Numbered from the stretch's first letter, positions 10,287 to 18,396 are shown. The stretch is DNA of 64,000 nucleotides from Bacteroidales bacterium (GCA_024400635.1 JAKSMI010000006.1:1-64000); one strand, 5' to 3'. The notes: generated by a model not told the origin, from the letters alone. Made by a program: numbers and translations.

Positions 10287-10339
10287 GACTAAAATTTATG
10301 TGTATAATATTTTTATTTTTCTAATAAATCTTACGGCAA

Positions 10340-11893
10340 TTAGCGGTTTACCACCATTTTCAGGGTCTTGCGCTCCAGCTCCGACACGATGTCTATCAAG
10401 TAGTGTCCGGAAGTCTCCGTCCATCCCTCCAAACGGTACTGGCGTTGTCCCTTTCCGTTCATGTCCAGAACCTTTTTCCCGTCCGCCGCATATACCGTCA
10501 CCACTACGTCCTGTTCAACGGGATAGTTTATCTCCACTACGAATTTTCCGCTGTTGGGATTGGGATAGAGCAGATAGTCGGGCAACTGCGACGATGCGGC
10601 TTCTTCCGTCTTATGATTGCCCGAAGTGGAAGTCTCAGGCGAACCTTGCGGTGAGGTTGGCGAAGCGCAGGACATCGTGGTGCCTTGTCCTGTTTCGTAT
10701 GGCGTCACGGCAAAACAAAAGGCGTCGGTTCCGTTGCCGTCGGGATCCCAGTTCAGTTCGGAAAACCAATAGACATGGTCGCTGTCGATGCGGTCGGGAT
10801 AGAAAAACTCAATGTCCGAAATGTCGTAACTGCCGCTTCCGCTGCGGTCAATGACCAATGCGGGCTGCACCGAATCGGCCGTGAACGCCTCCGTCTGAAG
10901 TCTGACAAACGTATGATGATATGGCGTTTCCTCCCCCGTCATCTGGATGATGCCGTGCCCATACGAGTCAAATTCCTCGCCATTGGACAAATACAGTGTC
11001 GTCGGCATCCAAAAGGCGTTGCTGTCCATGCCCATAATCATAAAGTCACCGTCGTTCAACTGTGAGAAACTGAGCCCGTTACGTTCCACGAGACTGTCCA
11101 GGCCGAAGACGATCTGCCTATCCGCAAAAAAGGTCTGTTTTTGGTATAGTCCGAGGCTGTCGTCGCGTCCCAAACCCGCGATGGAATATGAATAGTTTGG
11201 ATACGCGTCGTGGTTCCAGACGCAGCGACGGCGGCTGTCAAGGTAGTTGGTTCCATAAAGCGTGATGCCGTATTTGACCGCCATGTAGCTGATCCACTGC
11301 ACGCAGTCGCTATCGGGAAGATGTTGGTCGAAAAACATAAATTCAGCCAGTTTCCCGTGCAGCGGCATCGTGTCCGCAATCCCGAACCTGAGGGTGGGAT
11401 GGTTGGGCACGGCTTCCTCATCCCAAGCCTGTCCGAGGTAGTTCACCTCCGCGTGCCGCCGGTTGAGGCTGTCGTACGTAATCCGTCCGTGATCGTTAAG
11501 TATGCGCAGCGATGTCAGTCCAACGCACGACGAGCTGTCTATCCGCAAATCCCACAAGCCGTAGTCCGACGTGTCGTCTGCCGCCTCGTAAACCACAATG
11601 GCCGACGGCCTGCCGGTGGACAAACTGTCGAAAGAGACGTTGAACCAGTCGGTTCCGTCAAGATAAAAGCACGGATTGAAGTTCATCAGTGTCAGGCTGT
11701 CGGAAAGGTTGCCCGACGACGGGGCGGCGTGGAATCCGTGTCCGGAAACGTCACGCCACCATTGGCCGTTGACCTCGGCCCTGTCCGCGCGCTGCCACGT
11801 AAGTGGCCCGAAGGGCATTGTCTGTCCGTACGCAAAAAGTCCCAGAACCGCGCAGACTGTCGTCAGGACAAATTTATATGTGTTGATTGGCAT
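10340..11893 (-). CDS. LamG-like secreted protein with T9SS sorting domain
   Basis: A 517-residue protein. It has a signal peptide ending at about residue 23 (VLGLFAYGQ). A concanavalin/LamG-like part follows (WQRADRAEVNGQWW, DVSGHGFHA, YLDGTDWFNVSF, AEFMFFDQHLPDSD, MAVKYGITLYG), then a conserved GLGRDDSLGLYQKQ segment often found behind such domains. A C-terminal T9SS type A domain closes the protein (YPNPNSGKFVVEINYP...LKMVVNR). It should cross the outer membrane by T9SS and stay on the surface or be released. It lies 53 bases upstream of the Rhs gene on the same strand, so the two are probably co-expressed. Whether it helps Rhs export or display is unknown. Confidence 0.8.
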   Translation of the reverse strand: MPINTYKFVLTTVCAVLGLFAYGQTMPFGPLTWQRADRAEVNGQWWRDVSGHGFHAAPSSGNLSDSLTLMNFNPCFYLDGTDWFNVSFDSLSTGRPSAIVVYEAADDTSDYGLWDLRIDSSSCVGLTSLRILNDHGRITYDSLNRRHAEVNYLGQAWDEEAVPNHPTLRFGIADTMPLHGKLAEFMFFDQHLPDSDCVQWISYMAVKYGITLYGTNYLDSRRRCVWNHDAYPNYSYSIAGLGRDDSLGLYQKQTFFADRQIVFGLDSLVERNGLSFSQLNDGDFMIMGMDSNAFWMPTTLYLSNGEEFDSYGHGIIQMTGEETPYHHTFVRLQTEAFTADSVQPALVIDRSGSGSYDISDIEFFYPDRIDSDHVYWFSELNWDPDGNGTDAFCFAVTPYETGQGTTMSCASPTSPQGSPETSTSGNHKTEEAASSQLPDYLLYPNPNSGKFVVEINYPVEQDVVVTVYAADGKKVLDMNGKGQRQYRLEGWTETSGHYLIDIVSELERKTLKMVVNR

Positions 11894-11960
11894 AATTCTG
11901 AATATTTTGTGTGAAATAATCCGTTAAATACAGGAATGCTATCGTTGTCTAAAATATTGG

Positions 11961-12458
11961 CTAATCATTTCTATATGCGGCTCTATCGCTGTAATACAGC
12001 CCGTTAAAGGTGAATTGCAGGGTGGCACTATCTCGATAAACCAGTTGAGCGGGGATGTTCAGCCACACTTCTTTCTTATTTTTGTCTAATTCGACAAAGA
12101 GCGACCTTGCCGGCATATTGAACAAGTCCGCGTCTGTCAGTTCCGTGCTATCGGTCGTGGTGGCGGAAAATAGGTTTTCATCAACCTGTGTTAAAGTGAT
12201 TTGAGACTGCAGTTCACATAAGTTCCCTCGTCCCTGACAATTTAGATGAATCCATTTACCATTCACACAAACACATCCCGGACAATTTTCTCCAGAATGA
12301 CCAATCTGAAGGTTTATTATGTAATCTGCAGGACTTTTAGATGAGTCAATTATTTTTTCCACTGCGGGAAAATGTTGTACTAGATCACCTTGATTATGGG
12401 TCTTTTGACACGACATTAACAATAAAAACAATGACAATAATAAAACAAAAAGTTTCAT
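11961..12458 (-). CDS. Small lipoprotein of unknown function
   Basis: A 165-residue protein with a clear lipoprotein signal: a hydrophobic stretch followed by LLMSC, with Cys17 as the likely acylated residue. The mature part contains a Cys-rich segment (ENCPGCVCVNGKWIHLNCQGRGNLCEL) and then a beta-rich tail; I recognise no family. It is the first gene of the minus-strand run leading to the Rhs toxin, 67 bases ahead of the LamG-like gene, and is divergent from the regulator at 12,756. The cysteines suggest disulphides in the periplasm. Confidence 0.7.
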   Translation of the reverse strand: MKLFVLLLSLFLLLMSCQKTHNQGDLVQHFPAVEKIIDSSKSPADYIINLQIGHSGENCPGCVCVNGKWIHLNCQGRGNLCELQSQITLTQVDENLFSATTTDSTELTDADLFNMPARSLFVELDKNKKEVWLNIPAQLVYRDSATLQFTFNGLYYSDRAAYRND

Positions 12459-12681
12459 AATTTTATTTTTTTGAAATTATCCTGTTAAATTTTGAGTTGC
12501 CTCCGAGTTCCTGCTATTACTTTATCCTTTTTTCTCGTTTTTACTTTATAACAAGCGTTACATCGTTATTATGGCATAGCAAATAATATAAGCTTTATTA
12601 AATTTTCATTGATTTCAATTTTACAAAATTGCTATTTTCTCAACAATTATCCAATACGTTTTTATCATCCAAAACCAAAAG

Positions 12682-12703
12682 GTGACGAAAAAGTGACGAA
12701 AAA
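12682..12703 (+). promoter_or_regulatory. Tandem 11-bp repeat, candidate operator
   Basis: GTGACGAAAAA occurs twice head-to-tail, an 11-base period of about one helical turn, in the gap between the divergent regulator and the Rhs-locus lipoprotein. It sits about 25 bases before the regulator's -7 box, a position expected for activator binding. LytTR proteins bind direct repeats, so self-binding is plausible but not shown. Confidence 0.4.
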
Positions 12704-12710
12704 TCAAAAG

Positions 12711-12724
12711 TGGCACGATAAATT
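12711..12724 (+). repeat. 14-bp element found three times around the regulator
   Basis: TGGCACGATAAATT occurs exactly here and again at 13,613-13,626 and 13,676-13,689 inside the regulator gene. This copy ends two bases before the -7 box. The two internal copies are in one reading frame (both encode GTIN). This copy lies outside the chosen coding region, so shared protein sequence alone does not explain the identity. Confidence 0.6.
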
Positions 12725-12726
12725 GT

Positions 12727-12734
12727 TATATTTG
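12727..12734 (+). promoter_or_regulatory. -7 box (TATATTTG) of the LytTR regulator
   Basis: Matches the Bacteroidota TAnnTTTG motif 22 bases before the ATG at 12,756. This favours that start over an upstream in-frame extension that would run through the promoter and repeats. Confidence 0.6.
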
Positions 12735-12755
12735 CACATTCAATTATCGTTATTA

Positions 12756-13916
12756 ATGAAAAAGAATTCACTTGTTATTTGGGTAATCATACATGTTTTG
12801 TTTGCCGTTGGAATTATTGTTGTTTTTGGACGTTTTTGCTATTTGCGTCCTGGTGCTTACGGGGCATTTTATAAGGAATATATTACTGGGGCAATAGCTG
12901 TAGCTATGCTGTATCTCAATTATTTAATACTTATACCTCAACTGTTTTTGCGGCGCAAGTTCTTGTTGTTTTGGTTTTTGGCAATGGCATCTGTTTTCTT
13001 ATCCGTTGGTGCCGAGTACCTGTTGGTGAAAGACAACGTTTTGTCGCTCATTCGGCATTCAATCAACGATCCTTCGCAAATAAAGGATATTATGCTATTT
13101 GATTTTGCCTTTGTCTTTCTGCGCAATCTCGGATTGTTCTGCTTCTTCTTTATCCTCAAGATGTTGGAATATAGTCGAATGGAAAATCAGAATATCCAAA
13201 AGGCTATCAGTAAAATGGAGGGCGCATTATTGGTAAAGGATGAAAACCACAACGACTACTTTGTCAAACTGAATCGGATTATTTATGTCTGCCAAGACCA
13301 AAACTACGCATTTATCTACACTGACGAACAAAAATTTCACAAAAGATGTTCGCTGTCAACGATAGAGGAACTCATTGACTCTAAAGCATTTACACGAATC
13401 AGCAGAAACTGTATTGTCAATGCCGCTAAAATTGAATCATTCGACGGTGAGGCCGTTACGATGAGGCATTCGGAAAATGGGAGTATTTGCTTTGTCGTTT
13501 CGGATTATGCAAAAGAGAAACTTCAAAATCTTGCCTATCGGGAAAAGATATATCTGACGTTTCTCCCAACTGAAGGAAGTCCAATGCCGCAAACTGGTCC
13601 CGAAACAGAAAATGGCACGATAAATTCCGATTTGGCATTACAAATTGACCGTTCTGATGACGAAAAAGAAGATTTTGGCACGATAAATTTGGCGGATTTG
13701 GAAGAATTTTCCAAAATTTTTGCCGAAGACGAGGACTACAAAGCCATCATTTTGCACATTGCCGAACTCGGTCCCGTGAGTGCCGTTGACTTGTCTGAGC
13801 AACTTGGCATTCCACTTCGCACTGTGGCAAGGAAAATTAAATTGCTTAAAGAAAAAGCTGTTGTCGAATTTGCGGGAGCCAAGAAGAACGGTGGCTATGT
13901 GCTAAAAAAGCAGTGA
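12756..13916 (+). CDS. Membrane-anchored LytTR regulator with C-terminal winged helix
   Basis: A 386-residue protein. The first 135 residues contain about four hydrophobic helices (for example LVIWVIIHVLFAVGIIVVFG, FLLFWFLAMASVFLSVG and FVFLRNLGLFCFFFILKML). A LytTR DNA-binding domain follows at about 156-257 (FVKLNRIIYVCQDQNYAFIYT, FTRISRNCIVNAAKIESF). After an acidic linker, residues 321-386 look like a MarR/ArsR-type winged helix (GPVSAVDLSEQLGIPLRTVARKIKLLKEKAVVEF). The start was chosen because the -7 box and repeats lie just upstream; an in-frame extension to 12,609 would be 49 residues longer. A membrane sensor carrying two DNA-binding modules is unusual. It is divergent from the Rhs locus and is the obvious candidate to regulate it, but this is inference from position. 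Confidence 0.8.
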   Translation: MKKNSLVIWVIIHVLFAVGIIVVFGRFCYLRPGAYGAFYKEYITGAIAVAMLYLNYLILIPQLFLRRKFLLFWFLAMASVFLSVGAEYLLVKDNVLSLIRHSINDPSQIKDIMLFDFAFVFLRNLGLFCFFFILKMLEYSRMENQNIQKAISKMEGALLVKDENHNDYFVKLNRIIYVCQDQNYAFIYTDEQKFHKRCSLSTIEELIDSKAFTRISRNCIVNAAKIESFDGEAVTMRHSENGSICFVVSDYAKEKLQNLAYREKIYLTFLPTEGSPMPQTGPETENGTINSDLALQIDRSDDEKEDFGTINLADLEEFSKIFAEDEDYKAIILHIAELGPVSAVDLSEQLGIPLRTVARKIKLLKEKAVVEFAGAKKNGGYVLKKQ

Positions 13917-13929
13917 AACGGCTTAGCCG

Positions 13930-14100
13930 TCAAAACACCAACTTATTGTGCTCGAGTATCTTGCGTGCGCTGGAGCGGTGTGTGTAGCGTTCCGTCATGG
14001 ATATGGAGTGGTGGTCGGCCAATTCCTTGACGTACTTAATGGGGACACCCGACTCATATAATGCTCCCCAAATTTCGGACCAATGGCTAAAGTGATTATC
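13930..14100 (-). pseudogene. Tyrosine recombinase (integrase) C-terminal remnant
   Basis: The minus strand encodes 56 residues ending in a stop: ...ALYESGVPIKYVKELADHHSISMTERYTHRSSARKILEHN. This is the end of a phage-type integrase, with ESGVPIKYVKEL and the H-x-TERYTH catalytic tyrosine region. The rest of the enzyme (Arg and His-x-x-Arg boxes) is missing; the frame meets the start of the IS3-family element at about 14,100. It is the relic of an earlier mobile element. Confidence 0.75.
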
Positions 14101-14120
14101 TTTGCACAAAATTCAAAAAG

Positions 14121-14447
14121 ATGAACAATTCACGAAAACCGAGCCGTCGGAAATTTACGGCAGAGTTCAAGGCAAAGGTTTCCTTGGAAGCGATGCCGGA
14201 ACGTCAAACCCTATCAGACCTGTGCAAGAAGTACGAACTTCACCCCAATCAAATCACGCAATGGAAGAAGCATCTGAAAGAACAGAGTGCCAGCGTTTTC
14301 AAAGAGCAGTCCAATGGTAAAGACGAGAAGGATAAGCTGATAGGACAGCTTTACAAGACCATCGGAGAGCTTACGATGGACGTGGACTTCCTAAAAAAAA
14401 GCTGTTTCCATGAGTGTACAAGAGCGGCGAAGTATGGTTTCGTCTGA
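14121..14447 (+). CDS. IS3-family transposase orfA
   Basis: A 108-residue helix-turn-helix protein (RRKFTAEFKAKVSLEAM...LSDLCKKYELHPNQITQWKKHL) with the leucine-zipper-like end typical of OrfA (GELTMDVDFLKK). Near its 3' end a run of eight A residues (14,393-14,400) is the likely slippage site for making OrfAB. The downstream orfB frame is +1 (equivalent to -2) relative to orfA, whereas IS3 elements usually use -1. Either slippage is unusual here or the A run has changed length. Confidence 0.85.
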   Translation: MNNSRKPSRRKFTAEFKAKVSLEAMPERQTLSDLCKKYELHPNQITQWKKHLKEQSASVFKEQSNGKDEKDKLIGQLYKTIGELTMDVDFLKKSCFHECTRAAKYGFV

Positions 14448-15249
14448 CGAGAGACTCAGTTTGCGCCAACAATGCATATTGCTTGGATTGTGCCGCTCAA
14501 CCTTCTATTATACACCTGCAACGGAAAGCGAGGATAACTTGAAAATAATGGAACTGCTTGATAATCAATATTTCGAAACACCTTTTTATGGTCAGCGTCG
14601 CTTGCAGGCATGGCTCCAGACACAGGGATACAAAGGGAACATCAAACGGCTGCGGAGACTGATGAACATGGTGCGTTGGCGAACAATATTTCCGCAGATG
14701 CGCACCACGCATTCCGACCCCAAGGCCTACAAATACCCGTATCTTCTGAAGGGATTGGACATCAACCACTGCAATCAGGTATGGGAATTGGATATCAGCT
14801 ACATCCCTATGTAACACGGCTTTATGTACCTTTTCGCTATCATAGACGTGTATTCGCGCTTTGTCGTTGGCTGGAGTTTGAGCAATACGATGTCCGCAGA
14901 ATGGTGCTGCTCGGTAATTTCCGAGGCCATTGCCACCTACGGCAAACCTGAAATCATCAACAGCGATCAAGGGAGTCAGTTCACCTCCAATGAATACATC
15001 AAGATGCTGACGGACAATGAAATAAAAATCAGCATGGATGGCAGGGGGCGCGCGCTGGATGATATTTATATCGAGCGATTGTGGCGGAGTGTGAAATATG
15101 AACATATCTACATCCATTCCTACGGGACGTGTCTGGAATTATGGAGGGGATTGACAGAATATTTTGATTTTTACAACCATCAGAGGCCGCATCAAAGTCT
15201 TGATTATCAGCTGCCAGTAAAAGTTTATAGGAATAAAATCGCCGCGTAG
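14410..15249 (+). pseudogene. IS3-family transposase orfB, interrupted by a stop codon
   Basis: The integrase-type transposase starts at SVQERRSMVSSDERLSLRQQ and continues through the HTH_21 region (ELLDNQYFETPFYGQRRLQAWL) to WELDISYIPM, where a TAA at 14,812-14,814 stops it. The same frame resumes at once with HGFMYLFAIIDVYSRFVVGW, then INSDQGSQFTS and the final acidic part (IERLWRSVKYEHIY...FYNHQRPHQSLDY). The stop falls between the first catalytic Asp (ELDIS) and the rest of the DDE triad, so each half is inactive alone. The homology is otherwise continuous, implying a recent nonsense mutation. Confidence 0.85.
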
Positions 15250-15309
15250 AATTTTCGGCGCTTCATTCCGCTCTGGCTACGCCTCCGCTACATTCCGCGC
15301 CGAAAATTC
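15249..15309 (+). terminator. Hairpin at the IS 3' end
   Basis: GAATTTTCGGCGC (15,249-15,261) pairs perfectly with GCGCCGAAAATTC (15,297-15,309), with a 35-base loop and a following A-rich stretch. It overlaps the orfB stop and probably marks the IS end. Confidence 0.5.
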
Positions 15310-15351
15310 AAAAAAAATGAATCAGAACCGAAAAGTGATGAAATAAAAATG

Positions 15352-15359
15352 TAAATTTG
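15352..15359 (+). promoter_or_regulatory. -7 box (TAAATTTG) of the mechanosensitive channel gene
   Basis: Fits TAnnTTTG and lies 84 bases before the chosen ATG at 15,443. It is just downstream of the IS hairpin and may be part of the original chromosomal promoter. Confidence 0.45.
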
Positions 15360-15442
15360 CAACGTTAAACCAGCAAAGAGAGTCACCTTAACTTGCAAGA
15401 AAAATGGTCCTAAGAAAGGGACGCACTATAAAAACACAAATT

Positions 15443-16291
15443 ATGGAAAAAGCAGAATTTAAATTTTTTGATGTTCAACAATTGTTTTCAGGGAAGGGAG
15501 ATTTTCTGAATGAATTGCTTTTCAAAGACATTCCAAGAATCATCATCGCGCTGATTGTACTATGGATTGGCTTAAAAGTCATCAAACTTTTAATCAAAGG
15601 ATTAAAGAAGATTCTTGACAAACGCAACGTCGACGCATCGCTGCAGTCGTTTTTATCATCAGTCTGTGACATTGCGCTGAAAGTGATGTTAATCATTGCC
15701 ATTATGGGCATGGTGGGTATCCAAACGACCTCCTTCATTGCAGTTCTTGGTGCTGCCGGCCTGGCCGTTGGTATGGCTTTGCAAGGCACATTGCAGAATT
15801 TCGCCGGTGGCGTTATCATTTTGCTACTCAAGCCATTCCGCGTTGGAGACTATATCGAAGTCAATGGTATCCAAGGCAATGTCGTTCAGATTCAAATCTT
15901 CAACACGATAGTTAAAACTTTGGACCAGAAAGTCATCATCGTTCCCAATACCGACTTGGCCACCAAAATGCTGACCAACTATTCAAGTTCTGACGTACGT
16001 CTTATTTCCATTCCCGTTAGCATTGCCTATGGTTCAAACATCGAAGAAGCAAGAAAAGCGCTCTTGGATCTGGCTACCAACTATGAGCTTACGTTGAACG
16101 ATCCCGCCCCATGCGTTGTCGTAACAGAATTAGCAGAAAGTTCTGTAAATCTCCAAGTACGTTTTTGGGCAAAAAACGAAAATTATTGGGCTGCGGTTTT
16201 CTATATGAACGAACACGTTTACAACACACTGAACGCTGCCGGCATTGAAATTCCTTTCAATCAGCTGGATGTTCACGTTGTCAACAAATAA
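15443..16291 (+). CDS. mscS: Small-conductance mechanosensitive channel (MscS family)
   Basis: A 282-residue inner-membrane channel that releases solutes on osmotic downshock. Transmembrane segments lie near residues 30-55 and 70-95. The pore-lining TM3 is canonical (AVLGAAGLAVGMALQGTLQNFAGGVI) and is followed by the MscS beta domain (LKPFRVGDYIEVNGIQGNV, VIIVPNTDLATKMLTNYS) and the C-terminal alpha/beta domain. The ATG at 15,443 gives the usual N-terminus; an in-frame start at 15,404 would add 13 residues. It converges with prfB, sharing a hairpin between the two genes. Confidence 0.92.
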   Translation: MEKAEFKFFDVQQLFSGKGDFLNELLFKDIPRIIIALIVLWIGLKVIKLLIKGLKKILDKRNVDASLQSFLSSVCDIALKVMLIIAIMGMVGIQTTSFIAVLGAAGLAVGMALQGTLQNFAGGVIILLLKPFRVGDYIEVNGIQGNVVQIQIFNTIVKTLDQKVIIVPNTDLATKMLTNYSSSDVRLISIPVSIAYGSNIEEARKALLDLATNYELTLNDPAPCVVVTELAESSVNLQVRFWAKNENYWAAVFYMNEHVYNTLNAAGIEIPFNQLDVHVVNK

Positions 16292-16302
16292 ATTGTGTGA
16301 TT

Positions 16303-16339
16303 CACTAAGCAGTGCCAGAACGGCTGTCACTGCTTAGTG
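16303..16339. terminator. Bidirectional hairpin between mscS and prfB
   Basis: CACTAAGCAGTG (16,303-16,314) pairs perfectly with CACTGCTTAGTG (16,328-16,339) around a 13-base loop. The right arm covers the prfB stop codon (16,334-16,336). It has no long U-tract, but it sits exactly between convergent genes. Confidence 0.65.
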
Positions 16340-17417
16340 GAATTGCATTAGGTAAGCTTTAATAAATTCGTCCAACTCTCCGTCCATCACGGCGGCGACG
16401 TTGGACGTTTCGTATTGGGTACGCAAGTCTTTCACCATCTTGTAGGGGTGCATCACATAACTGCGGATTTGCGAGCCCCACTCAATTTTCTTTTTACTAT
16501 TTTCTATTTCTGAAATTTTTTCACGTTTTTTTTCAAGTTCAATTTGATACAATTGAGACTTAAGCATCTGCATGGCCTTTTCGCGGTTCATAATCTGCGA
16601 GCGGGTTTCCTGGCAGGAAACGACAATACCCGTCGGGTGATGATGCAAGCGCACCGCGGTTTCTACCTTGTTGACGTTCTGGCCGCCAGGTCCACTCGAA
16701 CGGTAAGTATCCCATGAAATGTCGGCGGGACTGACTTCTATGGTAATGTCGTCGTTGATAATCGGATATGCAAAAACCGAGGCAAAGGAGGTGTGGCGTC
16801 GGTTGGCTGAATCGAAAGGAGACAGACGCACCAAGCGATGCACCCCAATCTCGCTCTTCATATTACCGTAACCATATTTCCCGTCCAATTCGATGGTTGC
16901 CTGCTTAATACCAGCGACGTCACCCTCTTGTCGATCCAGAATCTTGACAGTGAACTTGTTACGTTCAGCCCAGCGAAGATACATGCGGAGCAGCATTTCC
17001 GCCCAGTCACAACTTTCGGTGCCGCCGGCCCCAGAATTAATCGTCAAAACGACACTTAAAGGATCCTCTTCTTCTTGCATCATATTACGGAATTCCAAGC
17101 GTTCGAGCGTTTTCAACGCTTTGGCATATTGCTGATCGGTTTCGGCTTCCGTGGCTTCTTCCTGTTCGAAGAATTCGAACAGCACCTTCAAATCCTCAAA
17201 ATCCGCGACGGCCTTGTCATAATCTTCAACCCATGATTTGATGCCGCTGATTTCTTTCAGCAGTTTTTCCGCTTCTTTCGGGTCATCCCAAAAGCCATCC
17301 CGATGCGTAATCTCTTCTTTTGCCTTTATTTCCGCCAATTTTCCATCGACGTCAAAGGCACCTCCTCAGCTCGACCAAGCGAGCGTTAATCTCTTTAATT
17401 TGTTCGTTTTGTACCAT
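16334..17417 (-). CDS. prfB: Peptide chain release factor 2, with programmed +1 frameshift
   Basis: RF2 ends translation at UGA and UAA. The first frame (ATG at 17,417) encodes [21 protein letters not shown] and stops at an in-frame TGA (17,356-17,354). A +1 shift then continues [12 protein letters not shown]... for 360 residues in all. The SPF codon-recognition tripeptide ([11 protein letters not shown]) and the GGQ peptidyl-hydrolysis motif ([24 protein letters not shown]) are both present. The shift site has an AGGAGG sequence and then CTTTGAC, the standard RF2 autoregulation device: low RF2 leaves the UGA unread and favours the shift. Without the shift only the part from about 17,338 is open, so the gene can be mis-called as truncated. 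Confidence 0.95.
17354..17368 (-). promoter_or_regulatory. RF2 frameshift signal
   Basis: On the minus strand: AGGAGG (17,368-17,363), a three-base TGC spacer, then CTT TGA C. The internal Shine-Dalgarno-like sequence close to a slippery CTT before UGA matches the known prfB +1 frameshift element. Confidence 0.93.
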
Positions 17418-17485
17418 TTCATTTATTTTAGTTAAGAACTGAGTCCATTGGTTGAAAGCAACGGAAGACTCATTTCTCATTTATT

Positions 17486-18283
17486 TCATTTCAATCCAGT
17501 CTTCAGATTTTTAATTTCACACGAAAGTGTATCAAATTTATAACGGAACCCATTGTCCTTCAATGAAAAAAGTGTCAGAAATTCCACATTTTTATTCTTT
17601 TCAAACAGAGTGGAAACAGCAATATTGTTCAAGAAAAAGCCATCCATTGTTGCCTGTGCCATTACTCGTTGAATAGCGGTTTTGTATCCTTTTTCATCAA
17701 CAACTATACCGCTTCTGTTCAAGAATGATGGTCCTGCTTCAAATTGAGGCTTTATCAAAAGCATCAGTTGAGCATCTTCCTTCATGAAATTCTTGAAATA
17801 AGGGAAAAGATATGTCAGCGAAATGAAAGACACATCAGAAACAATCCAATCGAATTTCCTGTCTTGAACATCCTCTGGTGTCAACGCTCTAAAGTCCTTA
17901 TTTTCAATAGACAAAATCTTCTCATTATTCTTCAAAGATTCGTGTAACTGGTCATTGCCAACATCAATGGCCGTAACGAAATCGGCACCATACTGCAATG
18001 CGCAATCCGTAAAGCCACCTGTTGAGCTTCCGACATCGAGCACTTGTTTTCCCGCGAAATCAAGGTGAAAGGTTTCGATGGCCTTTTCCAGTTTCAGACC
18101 TCCGCGACTCACATACTTGTTAAAAATGTCAATGACCGTAACTTCGTCGGTTTCGACAATTTCTCTTGACGACTTCTCCACAATGACACCATTTACCGAA
18201 ACGGTCTTCTGCCTAATAGCATCCTGCGCTCTCTCACGAGATGTAAAAAACTGATTTTCAACAAGATATTTATCAAGACGCAT
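17486..18283 (-). CDS. tlyA: TlyA-type rRNA 2'-O-methyltransferase
   Basis: A 265-residue protein. Residues 1-60 form an S4 RNA-binding domain (MRLDKYLVENQFFTSRERAQDAIRQKTVSVNG). An FtsJ/RrmJ-like methyltransferase follows, with the SAM-binding motif QVLDVGSSTGGFTDCALQYG and the catalytic-region motifs FDWIVSDVSFISLTYLFPYF and LLIKPQFEAG. Family members methylate 16S and 23S rRNA (the old name is hemolysin A). It lies on the same strand as and just upstream of prfB, 68 bases apart, so co-transcription is possible. Confidence 0.9.
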   Translation of the reverse strand: MRLDKYLVENQFFTSRERAQDAIRQKTVSVNGVIVEKSSREIVETDEVTVIDIFNKYVSRGGLKLEKAIETFHLDFAGKQVLDVGSSTGGFTDCALQYGADFVTAIDVGNDQLHESLKNNEKILSIENKDFRALTPEDVQDRKFDWIVSDVSFISLTYLFPYFKNFMKEDAQLMLLIKPQFEAGPSFLNRSGIVVDEKGYKTAIQRVMAQATMDGFFLNNIAVSTLFEKNKNVEFLTLFSLKDNGFRYKFDTLSCEIKNLKTGLK

Positions 18284-18388
18284 AACAAGTTTTTCTTAAG
18301 TTTCAAACTTATAATCCTATCAGATTTTGGAAAATACATTCATCAAAATTTGATAAAAAATGGAATTACAAAAATACGATTTTTTGTG

Positions 18389-18396
18389 TAATTTTG
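18389..18396 (+). promoter_or_regulatory. -7 box (TAATTTTG) of murF
   Basis: TAnnTTTG match 29 bases before the murF ATG at 18,425. Confidence 0.6.

Larger units (their letters stand above)
14097..15309 (+). mobile_element. IS3-family insertion sequence, decayed
   Basis: The unit comprises a -7 box (TATCTTTG, 14,097-14,104), orfA, a partly overlapping orfB with a DDE integrase core, and a closing hairpin at 15,249-15,309. I could not find convincing terminal inverted repeats or a target duplication, so both ends are approximate. It abuts the integrase remnant. An internal stop in orfB suggests it no longer moves unaided. Confidence 0.75.

Noticed and set aside
12711..12726. Sigma-54 promoter suggested by TGGCACG
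   Set aside because: The -24 half fits, but the -12 GC is missing and the spacing is one base off. A better TAnnTTTG box follows immediately.
12609..12755. N-terminal extension of the LytTR regulator
   Set aside because: It would translate through the tandem repeats, the 14-mer and the -7 box. The next ATG (12,756) starts right before the first TM helix.
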